From Nitrobacter sp035546855 (lineage in GTDB: Bacteria > Pseudomonadota > Alphaproteobacteria > Rhizobiales > Xanthobacteraceae), in assembly GCA_035546855.1 (NCBI GenBank), contig DASZVY010000010.1:1-39362 (forward strand): DNA of 39,362 nt. The letters run 5' to 3'. Under the pieces are notes generated by a model. The model was given only the letters and a program-made list of their open reading frames with translations. It had not been told where the DNA came from and did not search any database. The position numbers and the translations under genes were made by a program. Of this stretch, positions 1-7,388 are shown in pieces. Numbering within the stretch: the first letter of the stretch is position 1; each line of letters starts with the position of its first letter.

Positions 1-780
1 CGCGACGACGATGTTTCCTTCGTATCCGCTCGGCGTCGGCCGGATTTCGCGGTCCCCGGGGCGCTGCCAAAGCATGCGTTCGAGCGTGCGCCGCGCCTTG
101 TCGTCGCGCATGTGGAGCCGGCCGTTGCGGATGCGGAAATCCGTGTCGAATAGCCCGGTTGCGGCCCGGTTTGTCTCCATGACAAGCCCTGACGCCGACA
201 GCGACAAGGCCGGTTGATTGATCAACTCAAACGCATTCAGGGAGCCGAGCAGAACCTGTTGTCCGACGGCCCGAGACAGCGTCGCGACCTCGGTCAAACT
301 ATCGGAGAGTGAGGCGAGGACGCGCATCTCATCGTCCCCGAACATTCCCTCACGGGCGGTTCGCTGCAGCGCGAGCCCCCAAAGCGCCGGTCCGGACCGA
401 AACGAAATCACGGACCACCACCTTAGCCCAAACCCGGACGCAAGCTCGTACAGAGGGTTTCTCAGCATGCTCCTTTCCGATGAAAATATATCCTGATCGC
501 GAACGACTCGCCTGCCAGCGAGCAGAAGGGGCACTCCTTTGACCGCCCGGACGTCTGTAGCGTGCAGATCGTTTTCGAAATAGTTTCTGATAAAATCTGA
601 TACGGACGGTGTGACGGGCACATCGGGCGTTCGAATGTCGGACTGCAGAAGCGCCGCGCCGGTCGTAACCGCTGCGGCGCAGATCGCCTCCATCAACGAC
701 GGCCATCGTCGAGGATCCAGAACAGCCTCGCCAAGGCGGGATGTCGCCCGCTCCAGTAGCCCGATGTCCAGCCGTGCCAT
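1..780 (-). CDS. LuxR-type transcriptional regulator, partial (C-terminus off window)
   Basis: The frame read leftwards from the ATG at 780 stays open for 260 codons and leaves the window without a stop. The N-terminus (an L-E-R-A then RRWPSLMEAICAAA pattern) and the later stretch around NRAATGLFD followed by RNGRLHMRDDKARRTLERML resemble the GAF/PAS-like sensory part of the roughly 370-residue LuxR-family regulators common in Bradyrhizobium relatives. In that family a helix-turn-helix sits at the C-terminus; here it would lie beyond position 1, so DNA binding is inferred and not seen. It is divergent from the SGNH hydrolase gene at 944. No strong ribosome site precedes the ATG, and an in-frame TTG lies slightly upstream, so the start is uncertain. 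Confidence 0.7.
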   Translation of the reverse strand, partial: MARLDIGLLERATSRLGEAVLDPRRWPSLMEAICAAAVTTGAALLQSDIRTPDVPVTPSVSDFIRNYFENDLHATDVRAVKGVPLLLAGRRVVRDQDIFSSERSMLRNPLYELASGFGLRWWSVISFRSGPALWGLALQRTAREGMFGDDEMRVLASLSDSLTEVATLSRAVGQQVLLGSLNAFELINQPALSLSASGLVMETNRAATGLFDTDFRIRNGRLHMRDDKARRTLERMLWQRPGDREIRPTPSGYEGNIVVA

Positions 781-943
781 GGGAGCCCCAACCGCCAATT
801 CCCAAGTCCATAACCCATTTGGATCATGCAACCGGCGCGGCGACAATTAATTTTTGGGAAACAAGCCTTCAAGGGCCAGCAGCCGAATTCCCAGGTGGGG
901 CGTTCGCGCCAGGCTGCGGCTGACAAAAGAACTGTGGGGGTAA

Positions 944-1474
944 ATGATGTTGAATCGCATTGGACGCCGTTTGCTCGCGCTGGCGGGACTGATGTTGCTT
1001 CCGATGGCGATCCCCCCAGCCCGGGCTGCAACGATCAAAATCGTTGCTATCGGTGCCAGCACCACGGCCGGAAACAAGGTAGGCATCGATCTCGCCTATC
1101 CCGCGCAACTGCAGGCGATGCTTCGCGCCAAAGGCTATGACGTGGATATTCAGAACGAGGGCGTTTCCGGCGCCACGTCAGCTTCCATGGTCGGATGGGC
1201 CGATTCCGTCCCGTCAGACACCAGACTGGTGCTGTTGCAGATCGCGCCCTCGAACGATGGTCGGCACGGTATTACCGCCGCCCAGACCGCCGTCTACCGC
1301 AACACCATCGTTCAACATCTCAAAGCCCGGCATATCAGGGTCGTTTTCGTCAACCGTCACGTGTCGCGACACCAGCTCGCACTGGACGGCAAACACCCGA
1401 ATGCGGATGGCCAGCGGACGATCGCCGCCCGCCTGTTGCCTCAGGTGGTTGCCGCCATCGGCTCGCGGAGGTGA
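944..1474 (+). CDS. Exported SGNH/GDSL-type hydrolase-like protein, copy 1
   Basis: 176 residues. A signal peptide is visible (basic start, hydrophobic core, A-R-A near residue 28). The mature protein opens with IVAIGASTTAG, which is block I of SGNH hydrolases with the nucleophile Ser39; the usual GDS is changed to GAS. Block II-like NEGVSG is near 71-76 and a possible block III, APSNDG, is near 101-106. The C-terminal catalytic pair DGKHPN places Asp148 and His151. SGNH enzymes hydrolyse esters or thioesters, in this case probably in the periplasm; the substrate is unknown. A G-rich ribosome site precedes the ATG at 944. The gene is followed 26 bases later by a paralogue, so the two are probably co-transcribed. 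Confidence 0.75.
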   Translation: MMLNRIGRRLLALAGLMLLPMAIPPARAATIKIVAIGASTTAGNKVGIDLAYPAQLQAMLRAKGYDVDIQNEGVSGATSASMVGWADSVPSDTRLVLLQIAPSNDGRHGITAAQTAVYRNTIVQHLKARHIRVVFVNRHVSRHQLALDGKHPNADGQRTIAARLLPQVVAAIGSRR

Positions 1475-1500
1475 TCGCGCTTCAAAGGGAGATATCACAA

Positions 1501-1998
1501 ATGAAGAAGCTATTGATCTGGGCGCTTTTCTGCTTTTGTGCATCGCTGGCTCCGGCCAACGCCCAGATTGTCGCCCTTGGCGCGAGCAACGTCGCAGGCA
1601 AAGGTGTCGACAGTTCTGAAGCATATCCCGCACAACTAGAGAGGCTCCTCGCGGCGAGGGGTTACCATGTGCACGTGGCAAACGCTGGGGTGTCCGGCGA
1701 CACAAATGAAGGAATGTTGGCGCGCCTAGATTCATCAGTTCCTGACGGGACTAAGGTTGTAGTCCCAGATGTCAGCGGCGGAGCTTTCAATGCACGCCGG
1801 AAAACTGGCGGCAATCAGATTGAAGCGTTGCGGACCATCGAATCTCGATTGCGGGCACGGCACATAAAAATTGTTTCGGAGTCAGCGAAGAGGCTGGTAA
1901 AGAATTATGCACAGTCCGATGGCGTTCACCTGACTGCGGAAGGACATGCGCAATTGGCGGCCCGGCTTCTTCCATCAGTCATTCGAGCTCTCCATTAA
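1501..1998 (+). CDS. Exported SGNH/GDSL-type hydrolase-like protein, copy 2
   Basis: 165 residues from the ATG at 1501, which has AGGGAG about 10 bases upstream. A signal peptide ends near residue 21 (A-N-A). Block I is IVALGASNVAGKG with Ser29, block II-like NAGVSGDT is near 61-68, and the Asp140-His143 pair lies in SDGVHLTAEGH. Block III is not convincing: the segment after VVVPD reads VSGGAFNARR with no G-x-N-D. It shares AYPAQL, the block I context and the C-terminal ARLLP with the preceding gene, so the pair looks like a tandem duplication that has diverged. A periplasmic esterase or thioesterase is possible. Loss of the oxyanion block could mean a weak or changed activity. Confidence 0.75.
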   Translation: MKKLLIWALFCFCASLAPANAQIVALGASNVAGKGVDSSEAYPAQLERLLAARGYHVHVANAGVSGDTNEGMLARLDSSVPDGTKVVVPDVSGGAFNARRKTGGNQIEALRTIESRLRARHIKIVSESAKRLVKNYAQSDGVHLTAEGHAQLAARLLPSVIRALH

Positions 1999-2226
1999 GC
2001 GCGACATCAAACCTCGCCTTCAAAGCCGGAACGGTGAAGCACCGCGTCTGTGTCGGCGTTTGGCCGCCGTCCAAACTTTCGTTTGTTGCCGCGACGCTTG
2101 TCGCGATCTTCACCACCCAGCGTACCCGCCAAAAAAGGCCAGGCGCACCGTCTTGTTTCCAACAAGAGCACGACATAGCCCATTTAGGTCATGATCAGTC
2201 GCCGCTAAAAAATTTAGTGTAGCTCG

Positions 2227-3171
2227 ATGACTGACTCATCTTTCGCAATGATGCCCGCTCCTGAAGCCGCGGATCTTTCCGAGGTCCTGGACAGATCATT
2301 TTATGAATTGGTCAAGAGGCCGGCATTCGATCTCGTGGAGAGCTTAATCGTTTCGCTCGGGAATTGTTACGACCAGGCCGTGAGCGAGAACGGTCTCGCC
2401 GAGTTTCGAGTTCAATGCCAGAAGCATTCTCTGCACCGCCTTGTGCTTGAATGTCCTTTCACCAGGAGAGCATTTGAAAAGCCCCGAGGATATGCGGGCG
2501 ACGCCGTCATGCTCGACTACATCTACCGACCCACGATGGAATCGCTCAGCGACACCGGCAAACAAATATTCTCAGCGACAACCTCGGTAAGCTCAGCGCA
2601 AAGCATTGCATGGCGGCGAGATCATCTGGGCACCGAGATTGCAAAGACAGTAGAGAATCAAGCTCATACAAAAATATTGTCGGTGGCGAGCGGGCACCTG
2701 AGAGAACTCGATGTGGTTCGTGAACTGACAGCGAGGCGGGATATAAGTATCGATGCACTCGATCAGGATGCGGATTCACTCAATGAGGCGGTGAATTCCT
2801 ATCCGGATTTCGACATTCAGCCGATAAACAAATCGATCACCCATTTGCTCAGGAGCAGATCGCGAGCAACCTATGATCTGATCTATTCGGCCGGTCTTTT
2901 CGATTATCTGTCCGTCAAGGTCGGCTCCGCCCTTCTCAAGAAGTTGCTTGAACTTCTCAAGCCGGATGGACGGCTTATCGTCGGAAATTATGCGACCGAC
3001 AATTTCGGCCGCGGCTATATGGAAGGGATGATGGATTGGAGTCTCATCTATAGAGATGAGACTGATATGACCAATCTCATTCGCAACGCGCAAACATGCC
3101 GCGAATATCGAACCTATCGCGATGCGCCAGGTAACGTCGTCTATCTCGAAGTCTCACAAAGATGGAGCTGA
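2227..3171 (+). CDS. Class I SAM-dependent methyltransferase, PhcB-like family
   Basis: 314 residues, ATG at 2227, weak ribosome site. A family-specific segment KPRGYAGDAVMLDYIY (about residues 85-100) precedes a Rossmann methyltransferase fold: motif I ILSVASGHLREL near 150, an acidic strand end IDALDQD near 176, and LLKPDGRLIVGNY near 245. The RGYAGD segment is typical of proteins annotated as 3-hydroxypalmitic acid methyl ester biosynthesis proteins (PhcB of Ralstonia). By analogy it could methylate a fatty acid or other small molecule; that substrate is inference. No signal peptide, so cytosolic. Base composition is clearly more AT-rich than the chromosome around it. The unrecognised gene downstream starts at or near its stop codon, so the two probably form one unit. 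Confidence 0.8.
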   Translation: MTDSSFAMMPAPEAADLSEVLDRSFYELVKRPAFDLVESLIVSLGNCYDQAVSENGLAEFRVQCQKHSLHRLVLECPFTRRAFEKPRGYAGDAVMLDYIYRPTMESLSDTGKQIFSATTSVSSAQSIAWRRDHLGTEIAKTVENQAHTKILSVASGHLRELDVVRELTARRDISIDALDQDADSLNEAVNSYPDFDIQPINKSITHLLRSRSRATYDLIYSAGLFDYLSVKVGSALLKKLLELLKPDGRLIVGNYATDNFGRGYMEGMMDWSLIYRDETDMTNLIRNAQTCREYRTYRDAPGNVVYLEVSQRWS

Positions 3172-3200
3172 AAATGTCGTCGCTTTTAGGAGAGGAGTCC

Positions 3201-3800
3201 ATGGCGACTGTATCGTCAGATGCTCGTATCTTGCTCAGTCCCCCAATGATCGAACTCGCGCATGAGTACGCTAGTTTGCGCAGAATAAGTCATGATGAAA
3301 ATATTTCCGACCCTGGCTTTTTCAGCAAGGCGGGTGCGGGTTGCTGCATTTTCAGCAGCGATAATCAAGGCACACGCTACGGATTGCTGAATACCTGCGG
3401 CAGCCGCAAGATGCTAAAGCTGCTTTCCTACAATAACGGGACATTGGTGCAGACGCGTTTCATTCATATGGATCGGGCAGAATTTAGATATGTTCTGCAA
3501 TATGGGAACCAAGAGCTAATCGACTCGGAGCAGGACTGGGATATGGCCCAGGGAGAAAATGGGGCAAGCTTTGTACAATTCTTGAACGAGCCAGCAAGTG
3601 ATGGTTGGACTACCTGCTTGGCAAGTAATCTGAACCCTCGATTCTATAACGCGATCGAGTACGACGTTTTCAAGAATGGTGCGCGATACGGGAGGGGATG
3701 GGTTGCAATTGAACCCGGTGGCTCTCGCAGGATTTTCCCCTTCGGTCCGGACGACCATGGATTTTGCTTCTTGACGGCGGCACGGCTAGATCCCTTGTAG
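3201..3800 (+). CDS. Hypothetical protein of unknown family, paired with methyltransferase
   Basis: I do not recognise this 199-residue protein. I chose the ATG at 3201 because AGGAGAGGAG lies just before it. In-frame starts at 3162 (overlapping the methyltransferase stop) and 3174 are possible and would give up to 212 residues. No signal peptide or membrane segment is seen. The sequence is rich in aromatic and polar residues (WDMAQGE, DGWTTCLASNLNP, YGRGWVAIEPGG), suggesting a beta-rich globular fold. Two adjacent cysteines occur in GAGCCIF. Codon use is AT-richer than that of the neighbours, as for the methyltransferase, so the pair probably arrived together. It could be a partner of the methyltransferase or bind its product; nothing in the sequence proves this. 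Confidence 0.7.
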   Translation: MATVSSDARILLSPPMIELAHEYASLRRISHDENISDPGFFSKAGAGCCIFSSDNQGTRYGLLNTCGSRKMLKLLSYNNGTLVQTRFIHMDRAEFRYVLQYGNQELIDSEQDWDMAQGENGASFVQFLNEPASDGWTTCLASNLNPRFYNAIEYDVFKNGARYGRGWVAIEPGGSRRIFPFGPDDHGFCFLTAARLDPL

Positions 3801-3919
3801 GTGAATGGTCGCAGCTCACTTCTAAAGGTTCGTAGCTCGGCACAGCCATCGAAGAATGGTGTCGCTTCGCTCGCCTACTCTCGGCTACGACGAATGGTTG
3901 TTGAGCAAAGCAAGAACCG

Positions 3920-4792
3920 ATGCCGCCACCCGTTTTCCGCTTCGCGCCGTCGCCGAACGGCTTTCTCCATCTCGGCCACGCCTATTCGGCGCTGCTGAAC
4001 GCCGAGGCCGCGCGGCGGAGCGGCGGCCGGCTCCTGCTGCGCATCGAGGATATCGACGCGACGCGCTGCCGTCCGCACTACGAGGATGCGATCTACGAGG
4101 ACCTCGCCTGGCTCGGCATCGTCTGGGAGACGCCGGTGCGGCGGCAGTCGGAGCACCTGGCGGATTATCGCGCGGCGCTGGACCGCCTCGACGCCATGGG
4201 ATTGCTCTATCCGAGCTTCGAGAGCCGCGCCGAGATCGCCCGGCTGGTGGCGGCACGTGAGGCCGGCGGTCCGTGGCCGCGCGATCCCGACGGCGCGCCG
4301 TTGTATCCCGGCGATGCCAAGTCCCTTGGCGCAGACGAGCGCGCGCAGCGGCTCCGGTCCGGCGCGCCCTATGCGCTGCGGCTCGACATGGCGGCGGCGT
4401 GCCGTCGTGCCGGCGAACTTCGCTGGACCGAAGACGGGTCCGGGCCCGGCGGCGAGACCGGCGAGGTCATTGCGCACCCGGCAGAATGGGGCGACGTCAT
4501 CCTCGCGCGCAAGGAAACTCCGACCAGCTATCACCTCTCGGTCGCGATCGACGATGCGCTGCAGGGCGTGACCCATGTGATCCGTGGGCAGGACCTGTTC
4601 CGTTCGACCGGCGTGCACCGGTTGCTGCAAAACCTGCTCGGTCTGCCGGAGCCGGTCTACCGTCACCATGGGCTGATCCGTGACGCTGCCGGGGCCAAGC
4701 TGTCGAAGTCCGCCGCCGCGACCGGGTTGCGCGAACTGCGTGCGGCCGGCGTGACGCCCGCGGAGGTCCGTCGCCGGGTGGGTCTGTCCTGA
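3920..4792 (+). CDS. gluQ: Glutamyl-Q tRNA(Asp) synthetase
   Basis: 290 residues, matching the family length. GluQRS activates glutamate and transfers it to queuosine-34 of tRNA(Asp). It is a shortened paralogue of glutamyl-tRNA synthetase without the anticodon-binding domain. The HIGH-type motif is FLHLGHA (residues 15-21), preceded by RFAPSPNG, and the KMSKS-type motif is AKLSKS (about 258-263). IEDIDATRC and the conserved H-V-I-R-G-Q-D-L segment are also present. The zinc-binding cysteines known from the E. coli enzyme are absent: the equivalent segment reads LLYPSFESR. The ATG at 3920 has only a weak purine stretch upstream. It is probably a single-gene unit, with a 152-base gap to the next gene. 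Confidence 0.92.
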   Translation: MPPPVFRFAPSPNGFLHLGHAYSALLNAEAARRSGGRLLLRIEDIDATRCRPHYEDAIYEDLAWLGIVWETPVRRQSEHLADYRAALDRLDAMGLLYPSFESRAEIARLVAAREAGGPWPRDPDGAPLYPGDAKSLGADERAQRLRSGAPYALRLDMAAACRRAGELRWTEDGSGPGGETGEVIAHPAEWGDVILARKETPTSYHLSVAIDDALQGVTHVIRGQDLFRSTGVHRLLQNLLGLPEPVYRHHGLIRDAAGAKLSKSAAATGLRELRAAGVTPAEVRRRVGLS

Positions 4793-4944
4793 CCGGCGTG
4801 CGGCCGGGGCGGCGTCGGTCGAAAGCCCGGGCCGCTGCCTGCCTTCGGTTTGCCGCAACACAATCTCAACCCAATTCCCGTCTCCGGCGTGACTCCGGAC
4901 GCGGAGCCATGGCATGCTGGCCATGGGGTTGGGGTCAGGGAATC

Positions 4945-6195
4945 ATGGCGCTGAAGTCGCGCTCCTCGCGCAAGGTGCGTTCGCCGAAACGGAAGCCGGG
5001 CCGGACGCGCGCGCCGTCGAAGCGTGCCCTCCGCCGCAGCCGCTCGTCTCCAAAAGTGAAGCCGGAGATCGTCGAAGCGGCGCTCGCGGCCTTCGCGCAC
5101 GAAGTGCGGACGCCATTGACCGGAATCCTAGCGGTCAGCGATCTGCTCGCCACGTCGGATATTGGCGAGCGCGAGCGGCGCTGGGTCGATACCATCAAGG
5201 CCGGCGCGGAACATCTCGCCAGCCTGGCGACGCTGTTCGTCGACGCCGCGCGCAGTCGGCGCGCTGCGCCGGGCGGGCGGCAGGATTTTTTCGATCTGCG
5301 GGTCCTGGCGCGCAGCGTCGGCGATTCGCTTGCGGGACGGGCCGCGGCCAAGGGGCTTCGCGCGACCGTGAGCATCTCCGATGATTTGCCGCCTTTCGTG
5401 AACGGCGATCCGGTCCGGTTGCGCGCGGCGCTGGAAAACCTGATCGACAATGCCGTCAAGTTCACGGAGCAGGGCGACGTGGCGCTCAAGGTCACGATGC
5501 GGCGCGCGCCGAAGGGCAAACTCGGCGTCAGCTTCGCGGTGTCCGACAGCGGAATCGGTTTGACGCTGGCCGAGATCAGACGGCTGTTCCGGCCGTTTTC
5601 GCAAGCCAACGTCTCGATCGCATCGCGCTTCGGCGGCGCCGGACTCGGATTGTCCTCGGTGAAGCAGCTTGCGCGCGCAATGGGCGGCGATGTCACGGTG
5701 GCGCAACGTCGCGGCGGCGGCACGACATTCACGTTCACCGGCATTCTGGCCCGCGCGGCGGGGCCGGTCACGATCATGACGGGGGGCGAGGCCGAAGCGG
5801 CGTCTTTCTCCGGGGACGGCTTTCGCATTCTCGGTGTCGAGGACAATCCGTTCGGACGCGTCGTGCTCAATGCGATCCTGACCGAGCTTGGCCATCAGGC
5901 CGAATTCATCGGCCGCGGCGAGGCGGTGACGGAGCGGATATCGCAGGGCGGCTTCGACGCGGTGCTGATGGACATGGTGCTTCCCGGCATCAGCGGCATC
6001 GAGGCGATCGGCCGTATCCGCGCGCTGAATTCGCCGCACGGCCGGATCGCGATCATCGGCGTTTCGGGCCGGAGCGAGGATGAGGCCGCGGCGCGCAAGG
6101 CCGGCGCCGATGCATTTCTCGTCAAACCGGTGTCTCCGCGTGCTCTCGCGACTGCGCTGCTTGAAGTGAGACGCCGCGCGGCAGCCGCGACTTGA
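4945..6195 (+). CDS. Soluble hybrid sensor histidine kinase with receiver domain
   Basis: 416 residues from the ATG at 4945 (CAGGGA upstream); an in-frame ATG exists at 4909. The first about 40 residues are extremely rich in Lys, Arg, Ser and Pro and contain no membrane segment. A HisKA domain follows with FAHEVRTPLTG (His52). The HATPase domain has the N box ENLIDNAVKFTE (about 166), a G1 DSGIGL box, and a GGAGLGLSS G2 box (about 230). A receiver domain (about 292-410) has VEDN, the phospho-acceptor in VLMDMVLPG (Asp343), and the conserved Lys in FLVKPVS (about 394). No recognisable sensory domain exists, so the input must come from a partner or from the basic tail. The 3' end overlaps the convergent yihY-like gene by 74 bases. 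Confidence 0.88.
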   Translation: MALKSRSSRKVRSPKRKPGRTRAPSKRALRRSRSSPKVKPEIVEAALAAFAHEVRTPLTGILAVSDLLATSDIGERERRWVDTIKAGAEHLASLATLFVDAARSRRAAPGGRQDFFDLRVLARSVGDSLAGRAAAKGLRATVSISDDLPPFVNGDPVRLRAALENLIDNAVKFTEQGDVALKVTMRRAPKGKLGVSFAVSDSGIGLTLAEIRRLFRPFSQANVSIASRFGGAGLGLSSVKQLARAMGGDVTVAQRRGGGTTFTFTGILARAAGPVTIMTGGEAEAASFSGDGFRILGVEDNPFGRVVLNAILTELGHQAEFIGRGEAVTERISQGGFDAVLMDMVLPGISGIEAIGRIRALNSPHGRIAIIGVSGRSEDEAAARKAGADAFLVKPVSPRALATALLEVRRRAAAAT

Positions 6196-7015
6196 TGATC
6201 GCCGCGTTCAGTTCGCCGCCGAACACGAAAATCGCGGCGATGAAGTACAGGAACACCAGTGCGATGATGACCGAGGCGAGCCCCGCATACATCGTGACGT
6301 AGTTGTTGGCGAAGCGCGCCAGATAAAGGCCGAAGCCGATGCCGGCGGCCAATGATGCCAGCATGGTGAAGACGATCCCCGGGATGATCTGCGCAAACGA
6401 TCTGCGGCCCGCGGGCAGCCACGCATGCAGGATCACCAGCGCGACGAACATCGCCAGAATGGTGATTCCATAGCGGGCGATGCTGAGCAGGTGCTCGTTC
6501 GATTCCACGATCAGCGGAATGTAGCGGCGCGCGGCGGCGATGATCAGCGGGCCGAGCACGATCAGAAAGGCCATCGCGAGCGCGGTGAAGGCGGCGATCA
6601 GCGTGTAGCCGATCGATTCCAGCCGCAGCCAATACCACCGTCGCGGTTCGGCCACCGCATAGGCGCGGTTCAGTGCGACCCGCAGGCTCTCGACGCCGTT
6701 CGACGCGAAATAAACCGCGAGCGCCGCGCCGATGGTCAGCGCGTCGCCGCGCGTGGTCGTCAGCACGTCGTGGATTTCACCGGACAAGGCGTTGGCGACC
6801 TGGACCGGCCAGATCTGGAGCATGAGGCTGGCGGCCTGGTCGGCCAGCTCTTTCGACCCGACAAAGCCGGCGAGCGAGGTCAGGACGATCAGGAACGGAA
6901 ACAACGCCATCAGGGTCGAGAGCGCGATGTGGCTTGCGATCGCCCAGCCGTCGTCGGCGAGAAATGTGTAGAAGGCGTCCAGCCCGACCCGATAGGCGTA
7001 GCGTATCTGCCTCAC
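6122..7015 (-). CDS. YihY/virulence factor BrkB family membrane protein
   Basis: 297 residues, GTG start at 7015 with GAGGTGG upstream. It is an inner-membrane protein with about six hydrophobic segments: near 28-50, 95-112, 133-165, 180-205, 213-235 and 245-270. The early ALSTLMALFPFLIVLTSLAGF segment and the late FLYFIAAIFVFGGELNA segment are the hallmark ends of the YihY/BrkB family (formerly called ribonuclease BN). The biochemical function of the family is not settled. The gene converges on the histidine kinase gene, and the last 74 bases of the two coding regions overlap on opposite strands. The C-terminus after GGELNA is a short polar tail, as usual for the family. Confidence 0.9.
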   Translation of the reverse strand: MRQIRYAYRVGLDAFYTFLADDGWAIASHIALSTLMALFPFLIVLTSLAGFVGSKELADQAASLMLQIWPVQVANALSGEIHDVLTTTRGDALTIGAALAVYFASNGVESLRVALNRAYAVAEPRRWYWLRLESIGYTLIAAFTALAMAFLIVLGPLIIAAARRYIPLIVESNEHLLSIARYGITILAMFVALVILHAWLPAGRRSFAQIIPGIVFTMLASLAAGIGFGLYLARFANNYVTMYAGLASVIIALVFLYFIAAIFVFGGELNAAIIKSRLPRGVSLQAAQSREHAETPV

Positions 7016-7160
7016 ATGCCACCTCGGCCCCGGCGGCCGACGTCGTTGTCGGCGCTTGCTTACTATCTGATATCAATACACAAAAGACCAGATCGTTGCG
7101 TCCGGCCGGAATCACTTGAGGACAATGGCGCCCTGGCGATTGCGGTGTTATGTACGGGTC

Positions 7161-7361
7161 ATGATAGTCTTTCTGAGCAAAATCCTGCTTCCGATCGCAG
7201 TGGGCGCCGTTGCGGTCGTCCTGCTGCTTGGCCTCTTCAATATGATGCGGGGCGGCAATCCCAACCGGTCGCAGAAGCTGATGCAGATGCGGGTTCTGCT
7301 GCAGTTCGTCGCCATCGTCATCACCATGGTGACGGTCTGGGTCATGGGGCATTCCGGCTGA
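7161..7361 (+). CDS. Small twin-transmembrane protein (HIG1-like)
   Basis: 66 residues from the ATG at 7161; in-frame starts at 7116 (TTG) and 7125 (ATG) would add up to 15 residues. Two hydrophobic helices (about 4-27 and 43-62) are linked by a short basic, Asn-rich loop N-M-M-R-G-G-N-P-N-R-S-Q-K-L-M. This helix-loop-helix plan with the RGG-N-x-SQKLM loop matches the small twin-TM/HIG1-type proteins that in related genomes lie just before the PduO-type adenosyltransferase and etfBA, as here. HIG1 proteins are linked to respiratory complexes in mitochondria; a similar role here is inference. The stop is 27 bases before the next start, so the genes are likely co-transcribed. Confidence 0.75.
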   Translation: MIVFLSKILLPIAVGAVAVVLLLGLFNMMRGGNPNRSQKLMQMRVLLQFVAIVITMVTVWVMGHSG

Positions 7362-7388
7362 TGCGGAGTTGACGGTTCCGGAGGACCC

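Noticed and set aside
3801..3919. GGTTCG-containing stretch that recalls a tRNA T-arm
   Set aside because: No acceptor stem, anticodon arm or CCA-proximal pairing can be drawn around it.
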